DNA from: Sulfurisphaera javensis
GTDB taxonomy: Archaea; Thermoproteota; Thermoprotei_A; Sulfolobales; Sulfolobaceae
Assembly: GCF_041154675.1 (NCBI RefSeq)
Contig: NZ_AP031322.1
Location: 2,045,812-2,109,811, forward strand
Length of the DNA: 64,000 bases
Reading direction: 5' to 3'
The notes beneath the pieces were generated by a model, which had not been told where the DNA came from, ran no database searches, and was given only the letters and a program-made list of their open reading frames with translations. The position numbers and the translations under genes are program-made. Shown here one piece after another: positions 53,491-62,777 of this stretch; the first letter of the stretch is position 1; each line of letters begins with the position of its first letter.

Positions 53491-53545
53491 TCCGCCGAGA
53501 CAGGTCATTTCATCGTTCAAAACATGGGGTCTCTTCATCATTCAT
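53489..53545 (-). ncRNA. Weak candidate C/D box sRNA after the zinc-ribbon gene
   Basis: Minus strand: C box ATGATGA (53535-53541) overlapping the zinc-ribbon stop codon, D'-like TTGA immediately followed by C' ACGATGA, a 15-nt guide with GACCTGTCTC, and a D-like CGGA (53491-53494). The guide core is complementary to GAGACAGGUC, which I recall from the 23S rRNA peptidyl-transferase region. D and D' boxes are poor and the D'-C' spacer is zero, so confidence is low. Confidence 0.3.
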
Positions 53546-53684
53546 AATATCCTAAGATGTCATTAAAAGTATTTCTTTTACAAACTTTACAATATTGATA
53601 AATTGCTGGTTGTTTACTAATGTCGAAGCTAATGTTAATTGTCCATTCTGTGCCACAATTTCTACATTTCAGTTTCCAAGGCAT
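53538..53684 (-). CDS. 48-aa zinc-ribbon protein
   Basis: Short gene read directly from the gap between top6A and the aIF5A gene. ATG at 53684 and TGA at 53538-53540 enclose 48 codons: MPWKLKCRNCGTEWTI ... QYCKVCKRNTF. Cysteines C7, C10, C32, C35 make a zinc ribbon, preceded by basic residues. It is like a minimal nucleic-acid-binding zinc protein. It is convergent with top6A. Function unknown; coding is supported by the paired CxxC knuckles. Confidence 0.7.
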   Translation of the reverse strand: MPWKLKCRNCGTEWTINISFDISKQPAIYQYCKVCKRNTFNDILGYYE

Positions 53685-53718
53685 AATGCTTTTTATATTT
53701 TTAAGTTAAATAAGATTT

Positions 53719-53772
53719 GCTATGAAGATGTTAGACTATCTGATTACATGATGAAGGGCCAAAGCTCGGAGC
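53719..53772 (+). ncRNA. Candidate C/D box sRNA upstream of the aIF5A gene
   Basis: Plus strand: C-like ATGAAGA (53722-53728), guide TGTTAGACTAT, D' CTGA (53740-53743), 4-nt spacer, C' ATGATGA (53748-53754), guide AGGGCCAAAGCT, D-like CGGA (53767-53770), with short terminal pairing GCT/AGC. A TATA-like TTTTATATT (53691-53699) is about 26 nt upstream of the predicted 5' end. Spacing is typical; the C and D boxes each deviate by one base. The aIF5A promoter (GTTTAAAGC near 53777-53785) follows directly. Confidence 0.5.
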
Positions 53773-53818
53773 AAAGAGTTTAAAGCTTTGCCTTAATTAG
53801 GATATTTTGGGAAACTAT

Positions 53819-54214
53819 ATGAGCATTCAGTACACAACAGTCGGAGATTTAAAAGTAGGTAATTATGTAGTTATTGATGGAGAACCTTGTAGAGTTGTAG
53901 AAATTAGTAAAGCTAAAACTGGCAAACATGGTAGTGCAAAAGCAAACATTGTAGCTATAGGACTTTTTACTGGTCAAAAAAGAACTTTAATGGCTCCAGT
54001 GGATCAGCAAGTTGAGGTACCAATTATAGAGAAGCATGTAGGCCAAATTTTAGCTGATAAAGGCGATAGTATAACTATTATGGACATGGAGTCATATGAA
54101 ACTTTTGATATAGAAAAACCTAATGAAACGGATATCGTAGACAAAATAAGGCCGGGTGCAGAGGTAGAATATTGGGAAATTATGGGGAGAAAGAAAATTG
54201 TTAGGGTAAAGTAA
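53819..54214 (+). CDS. eif5A: Translation initiation factor 5A
   Basis: 131 aa from ATG at 53819 ([21 protein letters not shown]); the frame is open to a TTG at 53807 but the ATG matches the family start. The hypusine loop [12 protein letters not shown] places the modified lysine at K36. The N-terminal SH3-like domain and C-terminal OB fold are of usual length. It promotes peptide bond formation at difficult sequences after modification by deoxyhypusine synthase (this window, 49766). Followed by srp54 after 1 nt. Confidence 0.95.
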   Translation: MSIQYTTVGDLKVGNYVVIDGEPCRVVEISKAKTGKHGSAKANIVAIGLFTGQKRTLMAPVDQQVEVPIIEKHVGQILADKGDSITIMDMESYETFDIEKPNETDIVDKIRPGAEVEYWEIMGRKKIVRVK

Positions 54215-54215
54215 A

Positions 54216-55553
54216 TTGCTTGACAATTTAAAAGATGCTGTAAGAAAGTTTTTAGGTTCATCTAGTTATGATAAAGCTGTAAATGATTTCATAAAGGAAC
54301 TTCAAATTTCTTTAATTAAATCTGATGTTAACGTTAAACTTGTAAGCAATTTAACTCAAAAAATAAAGGAAAGGCTCGAGAAAGAAAAACCACCTACAGC
54401 AATAGAAAGGAGAGAATGGTTTATATCAATAGTTTATGATGAACTATCTAAACTATTTGGTGGGGATGTAAACCCAGATGTAATGCCAAAGAAAATACCA
54501 TATGTAATAATGTTAGTAGGAGTACAGGGTAGCGGAAAAACAACCACTGCTGGCAAATTAGCCTATTTTTATAAAAAGAAAGGTTATAAAGTCGGTTTAG
54601 TTGCTGCTGATGTTTATAGACCGGCTGCTTATGATCAATTAGTTCAAATTGGAGAGCAAATTAAAGTTCCAGTTTATGGAGAACCTGGAAATATTGATGC
54701 TGTTGGAATAGCAAAAAGAGGAGTCGAAAAGTTCTTGAACGAGAAAACTGATATTATTATTGTAGACACAGCTGGTAGGCATGGATATGGAGAGGAAGCA
54801 AAACTACTAGAAGAAATGAAAAATATGTATGATGAAATTAAGCCGGATGAAGTAATGTTAGTTATAGATGCCTCAATTGGTCAAAAGGCCTATGATTTAG
54901 CCTACAGATTTCATCAAGCAAGTCCTATAGGGTCAATAATTATTACTAAAATGGATGGGACAGCTAAAGGTGGCGGTGCACTTTCTGCTGTAGCAGCAAC
55001 TGGTGCTATTATAAAATTTATAGGAACTGGAGAAAAGATAGATGAACTAGAAGTATTTAATCCAAAAAGATTTGTATCTAGAATATTAGGAATGGGTGAC
55101 ATAGAAAGCATTGTTGAAAAAATAAAAGGTGTTGAAGAATACGAGAGAATCCAAAAGAAAATGGAAGATATAATGGCTGGAAAAGCTAAGCTTACTTTAA
55201 GAGATATTTATAACCAACTTATAGCCTTAAGGAAAATGGGTCCTTTGAATAAGATTTTGCAAATGATTCCAGGGATTAATATATTCTCTCAAATCCCAGA
55301 AGAGCAATTAAAATTAGGTGAAGAGAAGATTAAGAAATTTCTTGCAATTATGAATTCTATGACATATAAGGAATTAGATAATCCCTCAATTATCGATAAA
55401 TCTAGAATAAGAAGAATTGCTAAAGGGTCTGGTTCTACACCAGAAGAAGTAAAAGAATTGTTAAAGCAATATCAAATGACTAATAATTTGCTTAAAATGG
55501 TGAAGAGGAAGAAAGGCCTTGCTAAACTCTTTGAAGACAGAACTTCTAAATAA
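54216..55553 (+). CDS. srp54: Signal recognition particle 54-kDa protein
   Basis: 445 aa from TTG directly after the aIF5A stop. N domain (residues 1-90), G domain with [35 protein letters not shown] and [14 protein letters not shown], then the Met-rich M domain ending [13 protein letters not shown] that binds 7S RNA and signal peptides. It is the GTPase that targets ribosomes to the membrane. Its 3' end overlaps the Pus10-like gene by 35 nt. Confidence 0.95.
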   Translation: MLDNLKDAVRKFLGSSSYDKAVNDFIKELQISLIKSDVNVKLVSNLTQKIKERLEKEKPPTAIERREWFISIVYDELSKLFGGDVNPDVMPKKIPYVIMLVGVQGSGKTTTAGKLAYFYKKKGYKVGLVAADVYRPAAYDQLVQIGEQIKVPVYGEPGNIDAVGIAKRGVEKFLNEKTDIIIVDTAGRHGYGEEAKLLEEMKNMYDEIKPDEVMLVIDASIGQKAYDLAYRFHQASPIGSIIITKMDGTAKGGGALSAVAATGAIIKFIGTGEKIDELEVFNPKRFVSRILGMGDIESIVEKIKGVEEYERIQKKMEDIMAGKAKLTLRDIYNQLIALRKMGPLNKILQMIPGINIFSQIPEEQLKLGEEKIKKFLAIMNSMTYKELDNPSIIDKSRIRRIAKGSGSTPEEVKELLKQYQMTNNLLKMVKRKKGLAKLFEDRTSK

Positions 55554-56586
55554 ATCATTAGAATTACTCTCTAAATACCCTCTTTGTGATAGTTGTTTAG
55601 GTAGATGTTTTGCTAGGCTTAGTTTAGGCCATACAAATGAAGAGAGAGGTAAGGCTATAAAAATATTGCTACTAATGGAGATAGACAAAGCAATAAAAGA
55701 GCATCAAATAGAGGATCTATCTCAAATAAAAGAATTATTATATAATATGGGCGAAATAGCAAAGACATTCTACCATAACTACTTTAATGATGAATTTCAA
55801 AATAGAAGTTGTTATATTTGTGATAATAGAATAAAGGAATTTAAGGAAAGTTTTGAGAAAAAAGCACTAGAAAAACTTGTTAACTATAAAACCTTTGTTT
55901 TAGGTGTAAGACTTACTGATGAATTAAAAAACAGAGAAGAGAAATTCATGGTAGAAAATCAACTATTTTATTATGAAAGTATAAAAAATGAAATAAAACG
56001 AGATGTAGGTAAAAAGCTTGCGAGTTTAGGTTATATTCCAGAATTTGACAATCCACAAGTAGAGTTAGTGTATGATATGGAATATGATGCTGTAATTCTA
56101 TTTACTAAAACTGTTAGGTATTTAGCATTTTATAATAGACTTAGTCGTGGTATACCAATATCTAGCTGGGTTTCAAAAGGAGGAGAATCGTTAGAAGGTT
56201 TGTTAAACACACAATTAGTAGCTCCATATTCTGAGGCTTCAGAGTATAGGATTCTTGATGACTATCCTTTAATCGCAGAGAATTTGGTCAAGAATGAAAT
56301 TAATATTAAAGGTTTTCATATTCGTAAGGTTTCAAAAATTGCTGGAAAAGAACTTTCAACAATTTTTACAATAAGACCCTCTAAAAGATTGTATAGAGTT
56401 ACCATATATTCTGAGAAAGAAATTAAAGACGCTGTTAAGCTTCATGATAATATTTATGATATATTTGTGGAAGCAAAAGATTTTAAAGAACTTAGGGAGA
56501 AGGTAAAGGATTTGTTAGTTATTTCTGTAGACTTACTTTCTATGTCCGGCAAAAGTAAATTAATAGCCGATACATATATTAAATAG
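55519..56586 (+). CDS. Pus10-like protein without the catalytic motif
   Basis: 355 aa from TTG. The N-terminal PLCDSCLGRCFARLSLGHTNEERG and CYICDNR zinc residues, a THUMP-like middle, and FYNRLSRGIPISSW match archaeal Pus10 (tRNA pseudouridine 54/55 synthase). Pus10 should continue with a CxxC ribbon and GREDxDVRMLGxGRPF holding the catalytic Asp. Here the aligned stretch is SEASEYRILDDYPLIAEN, with no Asp at the expected place, and the protein is shorter than most Pus10. It may be inactive or work differently. Co-transcribed with srp54. Confidence 0.65.
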   Translation: MLNSLKTELLNKSLELLSKYPLCDSCLGRCFARLSLGHTNEERGKAIKILLLMEIDKAIKEHQIEDLSQIKELLYNMGEIAKTFYHNYFNDEFQNRSCYICDNRIKEFKESFEKKALEKLVNYKTFVLGVRLTDELKNREEKFMVENQLFYYESIKNEIKRDVGKKLASLGYIPEFDNPQVELVYDMEYDAVILFTKTVRYLAFYNRLSRGIPISSWVSKGGESLEGLLNTQLVAPYSEASEYRILDDYPLIAENLVKNEINIKGFHIRKVSKIAGKELSTIFTIRPSKRLYRVTIYSEKEIKDAVKLHDNIYDIFVEAKDFKELREKVKDLLVISVDLLSMSGKSKLIADTYIK

Positions 56587-56606
56587 ATTTTTTCATAACT
56601 AACGCA

Positions 56607-57404
56607 ATGAATATTGATATAAATGGTAAACGTGTATTGATAACAGCCTCTACAGATGGAATAGGTAAAGGAATCGCTAAAGCTCTGGCAAGAGAGGGAT
56701 GTAAATTAGTAATTACTTCTAGGACAACAGAAAAAGTATACAATACAGTTAAAGAATTAAAATTCTATAACCCAGAAGTTTATGGAATTGTGTCAGATTT
56801 AACAGATTATAATAGCCTAGACGAGTTAGTGAATTTTAGTATAGAGAAACTTGGAGGAATAGATGTCTTTATTTTTAATACTGGAAACCCTTCAAATGAA
56901 CCTTCTTATTTTGATGAGACATCTTTGAAGGATTGGGAATACTCAGTAAAACTTTATCTTTTAAGTGCAATAAAATTAACTAAGTTAGTTATCCCTTTTA
57001 TGGAAAAACAAAAATGGGGCAGAATTATATATTTATCTTCATGGACTGTTAAGCAACCTCAAAGGATTTTTGTACTAGCTGATGTTTCAAGATCTCCAAT
57101 AATACAGCTAACTAAAATTCTTTCTAAAGAATTAGGGATATACAACATTACTGTAAATACTATTTTAATGGGAAGTTTTGAAACCGAAGGAGCGAAAAGA
57201 AGTTTAACTAAGCTAGCTCAAAAACTAAATCTTAACTTTAACGAACTATGGAAGAAGGAAGTAATTGAGAGATCATCGTTAAAGAGAACTGGCGATATTG
57301 AAAAAGAGTTAGGATCTCTTATAATTTACTTGATTTCTGACTATTCTTCATATATAACTGGCTCCGTAATACCAATTGATGGAGGAACAAGTGATGCAAT
57401 ATAA
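56607..57404 (+). CDS. SDR family oxidoreductase with altered active site
   Basis: 265 aa Rossmann-fold SDR. NAD(P)-binding TASTDGIGKGIAKAL (residues 13-27), the NAG-equivalent FNTGNPS, the catalytic-Ser region YLSSWTV, and C-terminal SSYITGSVIPIDGG are present. At the place of the usual YxxxK pair the sequence reads LADVSRSP, so both Tyr and Lys are replaced. A comparable Tyr/Lys-less subgroup with Ser/Arg exists in SDRs. The substrate is unknown. It starts 20 nt after the Pus10-like gene. Confidence 0.8.
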   Translation: MNIDINGKRVLITASTDGIGKGIAKALAREGCKLVITSRTTEKVYNTVKELKFYNPEVYGIVSDLTDYNSLDELVNFSIEKLGGIDVFIFNTGNPSNEPSYFDETSLKDWEYSVKLYLLSAIKLTKLVIPFMEKQKWGRIIYLSSWTVKQPQRIFVLADVSRSPIIQLTKILSKELGIYNITVNTILMGSFETEGAKRSLTKLAQKLNLNFNELWKKEVIERSSLKRTGDIEKELGSLIIYLISDYSSYITGSVIPIDGGTSDAI

Positions 57405-57473
57405 GAATTAAAGGAATCCTTTAACATTAACTTATGTTACTAATGGTATTATACCTTACAATACTTGACAAAA

Positions 57474-57485
57474 TGTTTATAAAAT
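57474..57485 (+). promoter_or_regulatory. TATA region of cren7 flanked by inverted GACAA/TTGTC
   Basis: TGTTTATAAAAT sits 35-40 nt upstream of the cren7 ATG. It is bracketed by GACAA (57467-57471) and TTGTC (57485-57489), an inverted pair 13 nt apart that would place a dimeric regulator over the TATA box. The TATA call is strong; regulation is speculative. Confidence 0.5.
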
Positions 57486-57514
57486 TGTCTAAACTAGTAT
57501 TATAGTGAGTAGGT

Positions 57515-57691
57515 ATGGCTGAGAAAAAGGTAAAAGTTAAAACTCCTAGTGGTAAGGAAGCGGAACTATCGCCGGAAAAAGTTTGGGTATTGGCGCCTAA
57601 GGGAAGAAAAGGAGTTAAAATAGGACTATTTAAAGATCCAGAAACTGGTAAGTACTTTAGGCATAAATTACCAGATGATTATCCAGTCTAA
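57515..57691 (+). CDS. creN7: Chromatin protein Cren7
   Basis: Short gene read from the gap: 58 aa, [24 protein letters not shown] then [20 protein letters not shown] and [13 protein letters not shown]. This is nearly identical to Sulfolobus Cren7 as remembered. Cren7 is a small beta-barrel (SH3-like) protein that binds the DNA minor groove, kinks it and constrains supercoils; several lysines are methylated. It is monocistronic with its own promoter, 32 nt upstream of pyrH. Confidence 0.96.
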   Translation: MAEKKVKVKTPSGKEAELSPEKVWVLAPKGRKGVKIGLFKDPETGKYFRHKLPDDYPV

Positions 57692-57708
57692 CTTTTTAAT
57701 AAAGCTAA

Positions 57709-58404
<696 letters not shown>

Positions 58405-58409
58405 TAAGA

Positions 58410-58685
58410 ATGTCGATATTAAACGAAGAAGAATTTAGGACATTAAGGGAATATAAAGGAAAAGTAGACCTTGATTTAGTTATTAAAATTCTTAATGAAA
58501 TAGAAGATGATTTTGAAAAAAGTAACAACTTAACCTCGTCCTTAATTTTTGTTTACTCTAATTATATTGCTATAGTAAAGCAAAATAAGGACTTTTTTGA
58601 TTTGATATTAAAAATTTTGCAAAAATATTCTCCAAAAATAGGGACGGAAAATGTTATTCAACTTATAATAAATTCTCTTAAATAG
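58410..58685 (+). CDS. Small hypothetical protein
   Basis: 91 aa from ATG at 58410 (MSILNEEEFRTLREYKGKVD); an in-frame GTG at 58401 overlaps the pyrH stop. It looks all-helical (LVIKILNEIEDDFEKSNNLTSS; FFDLILKILQKYSPKIGTEN) without cysteines or recognised motif. Co-transcribed with pyrH. Function unknown. Confidence 0.6.
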   Translation: MSILNEEEFRTLREYKGKVDLDLVIKILNEIEDDFEKSNNLTSSLIFVYSNYIAIVKQNKDFFDLILKILQKYSPKIGTENVIQLIINSLK

Positions 58686-58752
58686 TTTTTTATTCGAACC
58701 TATTCTTTACCGATCTATTTATAAGGGAATTACTAAAAGAGAAACTACTAGT

Positions 58753-60135
58753 ATGAAAGTAGGAATACTTGATTCGACATTAAGGGAAGGAGAACAAACA
58801 CCGGGAGTAGTATTTACAATAGATCAAAGAGTAGAAATAGCTAAGGCTTTATCTGATATAGGAGTTCAAATGATTGAAGCTGGCCATCCAGCAGTTTCTT
58901 CGGACATTTATGAGGGGATAAAAAGGATAATGAAATTAAAAAGAGAAGGGATAATTACTTCAGAGATAGTTGGGCATAGTAGAGCTGTAAAAAAGGACAT
59001 AGAAGTCGCGGCAGAGCTAGAAGTAGATAGAATAGCTATCTTTTATGGTGTTAGTGATATCCATTTAAAGGCAAAACATCATGTAACTAGAGAAGAAGCA
59101 CTTAACATAATAGCTGAAACAATTAGTTATGCGAGAAGTCATGGTGTTAAAGTAAGATTTACAGCAGAAGATGGAAGCAGGACAGATTTAAATTATCTTA
59201 TACAAGTATGTAAAACTGCAAGAGACTCTGGGGCTGATAGAGTAAGTATAGCTGATACGGTTGGTATTTTGTATCCTACTAAAACTAGAGAACTTTTTAG
59301 CACTTTAGTAAGAGAAGTTCCTGGATTAGAATTCGATATACATGCCCACAATGATTTAGGTTTAGCAGTAGCAAACGCATTAGCTGCAGTAGAAGGTGGT
59401 GCTACAATAATTCATACTACCGTGAATGGTTTAGGGGAAAGGGTCGGTATAGTACCCTTACAAGTAATAGCTGCAGCATTAAAGTATCATTTCGGAATTG
59501 AAGTTGTTAAGCTTAATAAATTACAACAATTAGCAAGTTTAATTGAGAAATATAGCGGAATACCTATGCCGCCTAACTATCCTATTACTGGTGACTATGC
59601 ATTTATTCACAAGGCTGGTATACATGTTGCTGGAGTTCTTAATGATCCATCCACTTATGAGTTTATGCCACCTGAAACATTTGGAAGAAGTAGGGATTAT
59701 GTAATAGATAAATATACAGGTAAACATGCATTAAAAGATAGATTTGAGAAATTAGGAGTTAAGCTTAGCGATATAGAATTAGATCAAGTTCTAGCAAAAA
59801 TAAAATCAAATCCAAATGTAAGATTCTACAGAGATGTTGATTTACTAGAGATTGCTGAATCAGTTACGGGTAGAGTTTTAAAGCCAAAACCCCCAGAAAA
59901 TATTGAAGCATTAATATCTGTAAAATGTGATTCAAACGTTTACACAACTGCTGTTACAAGAAGATTAGCAGTTATACCAGGCGTAAAAGAAGTCATGGAA
60001 ATTTCTGGTGATTATGACGTCCTTGTAAAAGTTGAGGCGAAAGATACTAATGAGCTAAATCAGATTATAGAGAATATTAGAGCTGTTAAAGGGGTAAATT
60101 CTACTTTAACGTCTTTAGTCCTAAAGAAAATGTAA
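58753..60135 (+). CDS. hcs: Homocitrate synthase with C-terminal RAM domain
   Basis: 460 aa. The HMGL-like barrel opens ILDSTLREGEQTPGVVF, with HAHNDLGLAVANALAAVEGGA and TVNGLGERVG as in homocitrate/isopropylmalate synthases; HKAGIHVAGV and a middle linker follow. The last 75 residues (ISVKCDSNVYTTAVTRRLAVIPGVKEVMEISGDYDVLVKVEAKD) are an Lrp/AsnC-type RAM ligand-binding domain. That fusion is characteristic of the Sulfolobales homocitrate synthase of alpha-aminoadipate lysine synthesis, presumably lysine-sensitive. TATA-like CTATTTATAAG lies about 35 nt upstream. Confidence 0.85.
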   Translation: MKVGILDSTLREGEQTPGVVFTIDQRVEIAKALSDIGVQMIEAGHPAVSSDIYEGIKRIMKLKREGIITSEIVGHSRAVKKDIEVAAELEVDRIAIFYGVSDIHLKAKHHVTREEALNIIAETISYARSHGVKVRFTAEDGSRTDLNYLIQVCKTARDSGADRVSIADTVGILYPTKTRELFSTLVREVPGLEFDIHAHNDLGLAVANALAAVEGGATIIHTTVNGLGERVGIVPLQVIAAALKYHFGIEVVKLNKLQQLASLIEKYSGIPMPPNYPITGDYAFIHKAGIHVAGVLNDPSTYEFMPPETFGRSRDYVIDKYTGKHALKDRFEKLGVKLSDIELDQVLAKIKSNPNVRFYRDVDLLEIAESVTGRVLKPKPPENIEALISVKCDSNVYTTAVTRRLAVIPGVKEVMEISGDYDVLVKVEAKDTNELNQIIENIRAVKGVNSTLTSLVLKKM

Positions 60136-60298
60136 TTTTTATTCATAGGTGAAAAGTTTAATGCTAGATAAAACCAGAAAATCATAGCTTCTTCTATAAA
60201 AATCTAGAAAATTATAAATTTAATACTAAAAACTATTTTATTATGACATTGGCATATTTTCCTTGATTAATAAACGTAACAGTAATGGGATTTTAGGA

Positions 60299-60395
60299 TG
60301 CGGGGGGTGGGCTTTGAACCCACGCAGGCCTTCGCCAGCGGATATCCCCTCGGGGTCTTGAGTCCGCCCCCTTTGACCAGCTCGGGCACCCCCGC
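60299..60395 (-). tRNA. tRNA-Leu (CAA) with intron
   Basis: Minus strand: acceptor GCGGGGG/CCCCCGC with discriminator A, anticodon stem GCGGA/TCCGC, long class II variable arm, T arm GTGGG-TTCAAAG-CCCAC. The loop is CT-CAA-G-A with a 13-nt intron after position 37 (60344-60356). The intron contains CCCC and GGGG, which can pair with each other or with CTC of the loop to make a relaxed bulge-helix-bulge. 97 nt with intron; CCA is not encoded. It is followed on the other side by the rpiA promoter. Confidence 0.93.
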
Positions 60396-60479
60396 TTAAA
60401 TAATTATAATAATTATATGCTTAAATAGGTTTTGATCTTGTCTTAAACCTTTTATTTAGTTTAGTAGAATTTTCTCATC

Positions 60480-61139
60480 ATGGATCCAAAAGAGGTAGTT
60501 TCTCAGTTTGTTGTTAACAAGTTAAAGGAGTATCAGATAATAGGCTTAGGCACTGGCAGGACAGTAAAGAAACTTATAGAAATATTAGAGAAAGAAAAAT
60601 TAATACAAGGAAAGTATTTTGTAGCTAGTTCCATAGATACAGAATTAGAAATATCGAAGAGAGATGGAGTTGTGCTTAGCCTTTTTTCTGGTGTTAAGCC
60701 TCAAATATATATAGATAGTTTTGACTATGTAACTTCCGATAAAATAATGATAAAGGGTGGAGGAGCTGCATTGCTTAGAGAGAAGATGCTTTATTACTTT
60801 TCTAGCACGAAAATCTTTATTGGAGAGGAAACTAAGCTTAAAGACCAAAAGGAGTATTTAGTTCCTCTTGAAGTTGTCCATGTAGGTTTGTCTTATGTGA
60901 TTTCTGATTTAAAGAAACAAGGATATGAGATAAAAATCAGAGAAAGTAATGGAAAGATAGGTCCTATAATATCTGATAACGGAAATCCTATTCTTGATGT
61001 GAAGGTTAAAAGAGAAGAATTATGTGAATTTGAAAAGAAAATTAAATTTATTCCTTCAGTTATAGAAAGTGGAATTTTTTGTGGAAAGGACTATGAAATA
61101 TACTTAGCCAACGAAGACGGAAGAGTAACCATATTATAA
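60480..61139 (+). CDS. rpiA: Ribose-5-phosphate isomerase A
   Basis: 219 aa. GLGTGRTVKKLIEIL, a DSFDYVTSDKIMIKGGGAALLREKML segment with the substrate-binding Lys, and SVIESGIFCG near the C-terminus match RpiA. It interconverts ribose-5-phosphate and ribulose-5-phosphate, needed for nucleotide and archaeal pentose supply through the RuMP route. A TATA element CCTTTTATTTAG near 60447 gives an almost leaderless transcript. Confidence 0.9.
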   Translation: MDPKEVVSQFVVNKLKEYQIIGLGTGRTVKKLIEILEKEKLIQGKYFVASSIDTELEISKRDGVVLSLFSGVKPQIYIDSFDYVTSDKIMIKGGGAALLREKMLYYFSSTKIFIGEETKLKDQKEYLVPLEVVHVGLSYVISDLKKQGYEIKIRESNGKIGPIISDNGNPILDVKVKREELCEFEKKIKFIPSVIESGIFCGKDYEIYLANEDGRVTIL

Positions 61140-61687
61140 AAAGTGTTTTTATGAGAATTATTATCTGCAAGGATTAGTTCTTTAAACACACTGAATCTAA
61201 TACTTTTTAATTATCTTAGACGATTTATATTTTTCTTTTTTAGAAAAATAAGTGAAATTAGTACCTTTATTATTTTATCTACAAGATCCTTTATGATTCA
61301 TTATTTCCTTTAATTTTAAGAATTTCTTAAATAAATATTTAGATCAATATTTAAGGTAAAAGGAGCTTAAGGGAATTTTACCTAGCCAATACTTGTTTCC
61401 CATAATTACGCTAAAAAAAGAGCTAATCATTAGGAACTAATAAACTAGAAATAATCATTAAATTACATTTAAATAAGACTCTTAATATTCAGGAATTCAG
61501 CGACTTACCTTATATCTCCTAAAAGAAGCAAAATAATGCATGAAAGTATTAATACGGATCCGTGATATTCAAACCTTTAACTATTTGAGGATATACTTGA
61601 GCGTTAAATGATTTATCAATTTGCGTTAATTTCGTTCTCCATCTAAGAACATAAAAACCGTAAAATTTAGGAAGAATTCACAGGAGG
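61140..61687. other. Long non-coding stretch with hairpin-forming repeats
   Basis: 548 bp between rpiA and tRNA-Met with no convincing protein gene on either strand. It is strongly AT-rich. Two adjacent inverted repeats occur: CTTAAATA (61326-61333) with TATTTAAG (61348-61355), and AGGTAAAA (61354-61361) with TTTTACCT (61376-61383), each with a 14-nt loop. A palindrome ACGGATCCGT lies near 61554. No copy of the tRNA-Met 3' end was seen, so there is no evidence for an att site. It could be a decayed gene, an ncRNA or a spacer. Confidence 0.5.
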
Positions 61688-61777
<90 letters not shown>

Positions 61778-61824
61778 GCATAAATAAATATTCTTATATG
61801 CTTATAAAGTTTAATCCCTTGTCT

Positions 61825-62664
61825 TTACTGGAAAGGATATATTGAGATAGTAAACATGGTTAAGTATGTTTCTGCATTATTCTTTAGTATCACTGTAACG
61901 TTCGCGATGTATTCTGAATCCTTATTCATAGGCGGCGTGCTTAATATATGAGCAAAAATATAGTTGCCACTATATGGTATGCTAACTGTGCTATTATATA
62001 CTGTAGACGAATTAGTTTTTATCTGCAAAGCATAAGTTCCACTTTTAATATTTAGTAAACTAGGGTAAATAAATAAATACCAACTAGAACTTATTGATCC
62101 ATTCGAGTATATTGTAATGTATATTGGGTATACTGGAAATGGTGAAGCGCCAGATTGTTTTAATGTTATATTATCATATTTTAATGTTATGTGATAATTA
62201 ATATAACTGGAAACATTTGAAATCATGTGATTTAATTCATTTATTAAGCTTGTAGTTCCTTCTTGTGTAACCTTATAATTATAATACCCGTTGCCAGTTA
62301 ATATAATGCTTGATATGAATCTAAGTTTTAAAGGCATGTAATAAGTTATTATTACTGACTTTTTACCAAATGGGCCCACATAAATTGTAGTGGTATTAGA
62401 ATAAGTTTTTTCACCCCCTATCAATGAAGAAGTAGATGCTAAATTTGCTTGGACTTCCACGTTTAAATTCAAATTCATAGGCAAAAATCCATCATTAATT
62501 GCCGTTACGTTTAGTTTTATTATATATCCTCCATTTTGTTGGTTTACATATGTCGTAGAAAAAGGTGTAATGATAACATGGAAATTAATATCTTCATAAT
62601 AAAATAATACACCAAGTATTATAATTAATATTATTGCAATTGATAAAATATAAATTCCTTTCAT
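61825..62664 (-). CDS. Secreted or membrane-anchored beta-rich protein
   Basis: 279 aa. Residues 3-22 form one hydrophobic segment (IYILSIAIILIIILGVLF), a signal anchor, and the rest is extracellular-looking: Ser/Thr/Tyr/Asn-rich with alternating strands and about eight N-glycosylation sequons (for example NVTA, NTTT, NGSI, NSTV). Only one charged-poor core and no cysteines after the anchor, as is usual for glycosylated Sulfolobales surface proteins. Function unknown. Starts divergent from the arginine decarboxylase gene. Confidence 0.65.
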   Translation of the reverse strand: MKGIYILSIAIILIIILGVLFYYEDINFHVIITPFSTTYVNQQNGGYIIKLNVTAINDGFLPMNLNLNVEVQANLASTSSLIGGEKTYSNTTTIYVGPFGKKSVIITYYMPLKLRFISSIILTGNGYYNYKVTQEGTTSLINELNHMISNVSSYINYHITLKYDNITLKQSGASPFPVYPIYITIYSNGSISSSWYLFIYPSLLNIKSGTYALQIKTNSSTVYNSTVSIPYSGNYIFAHILSTPPMNKDSEYIANVTVILKNNAETYLTMFTISIYPFQ

Positions 62665-62777
62665 CAGTGGTAATTCTTAAGCGTGGTATTTGAGTTTAAT
62701 TCAAAGAGCTATAGGAATAGATTACTTTATTAATCTCTATTTTATCAAAAGACTATTGGAGGGCCTTAGGAAAAGAG

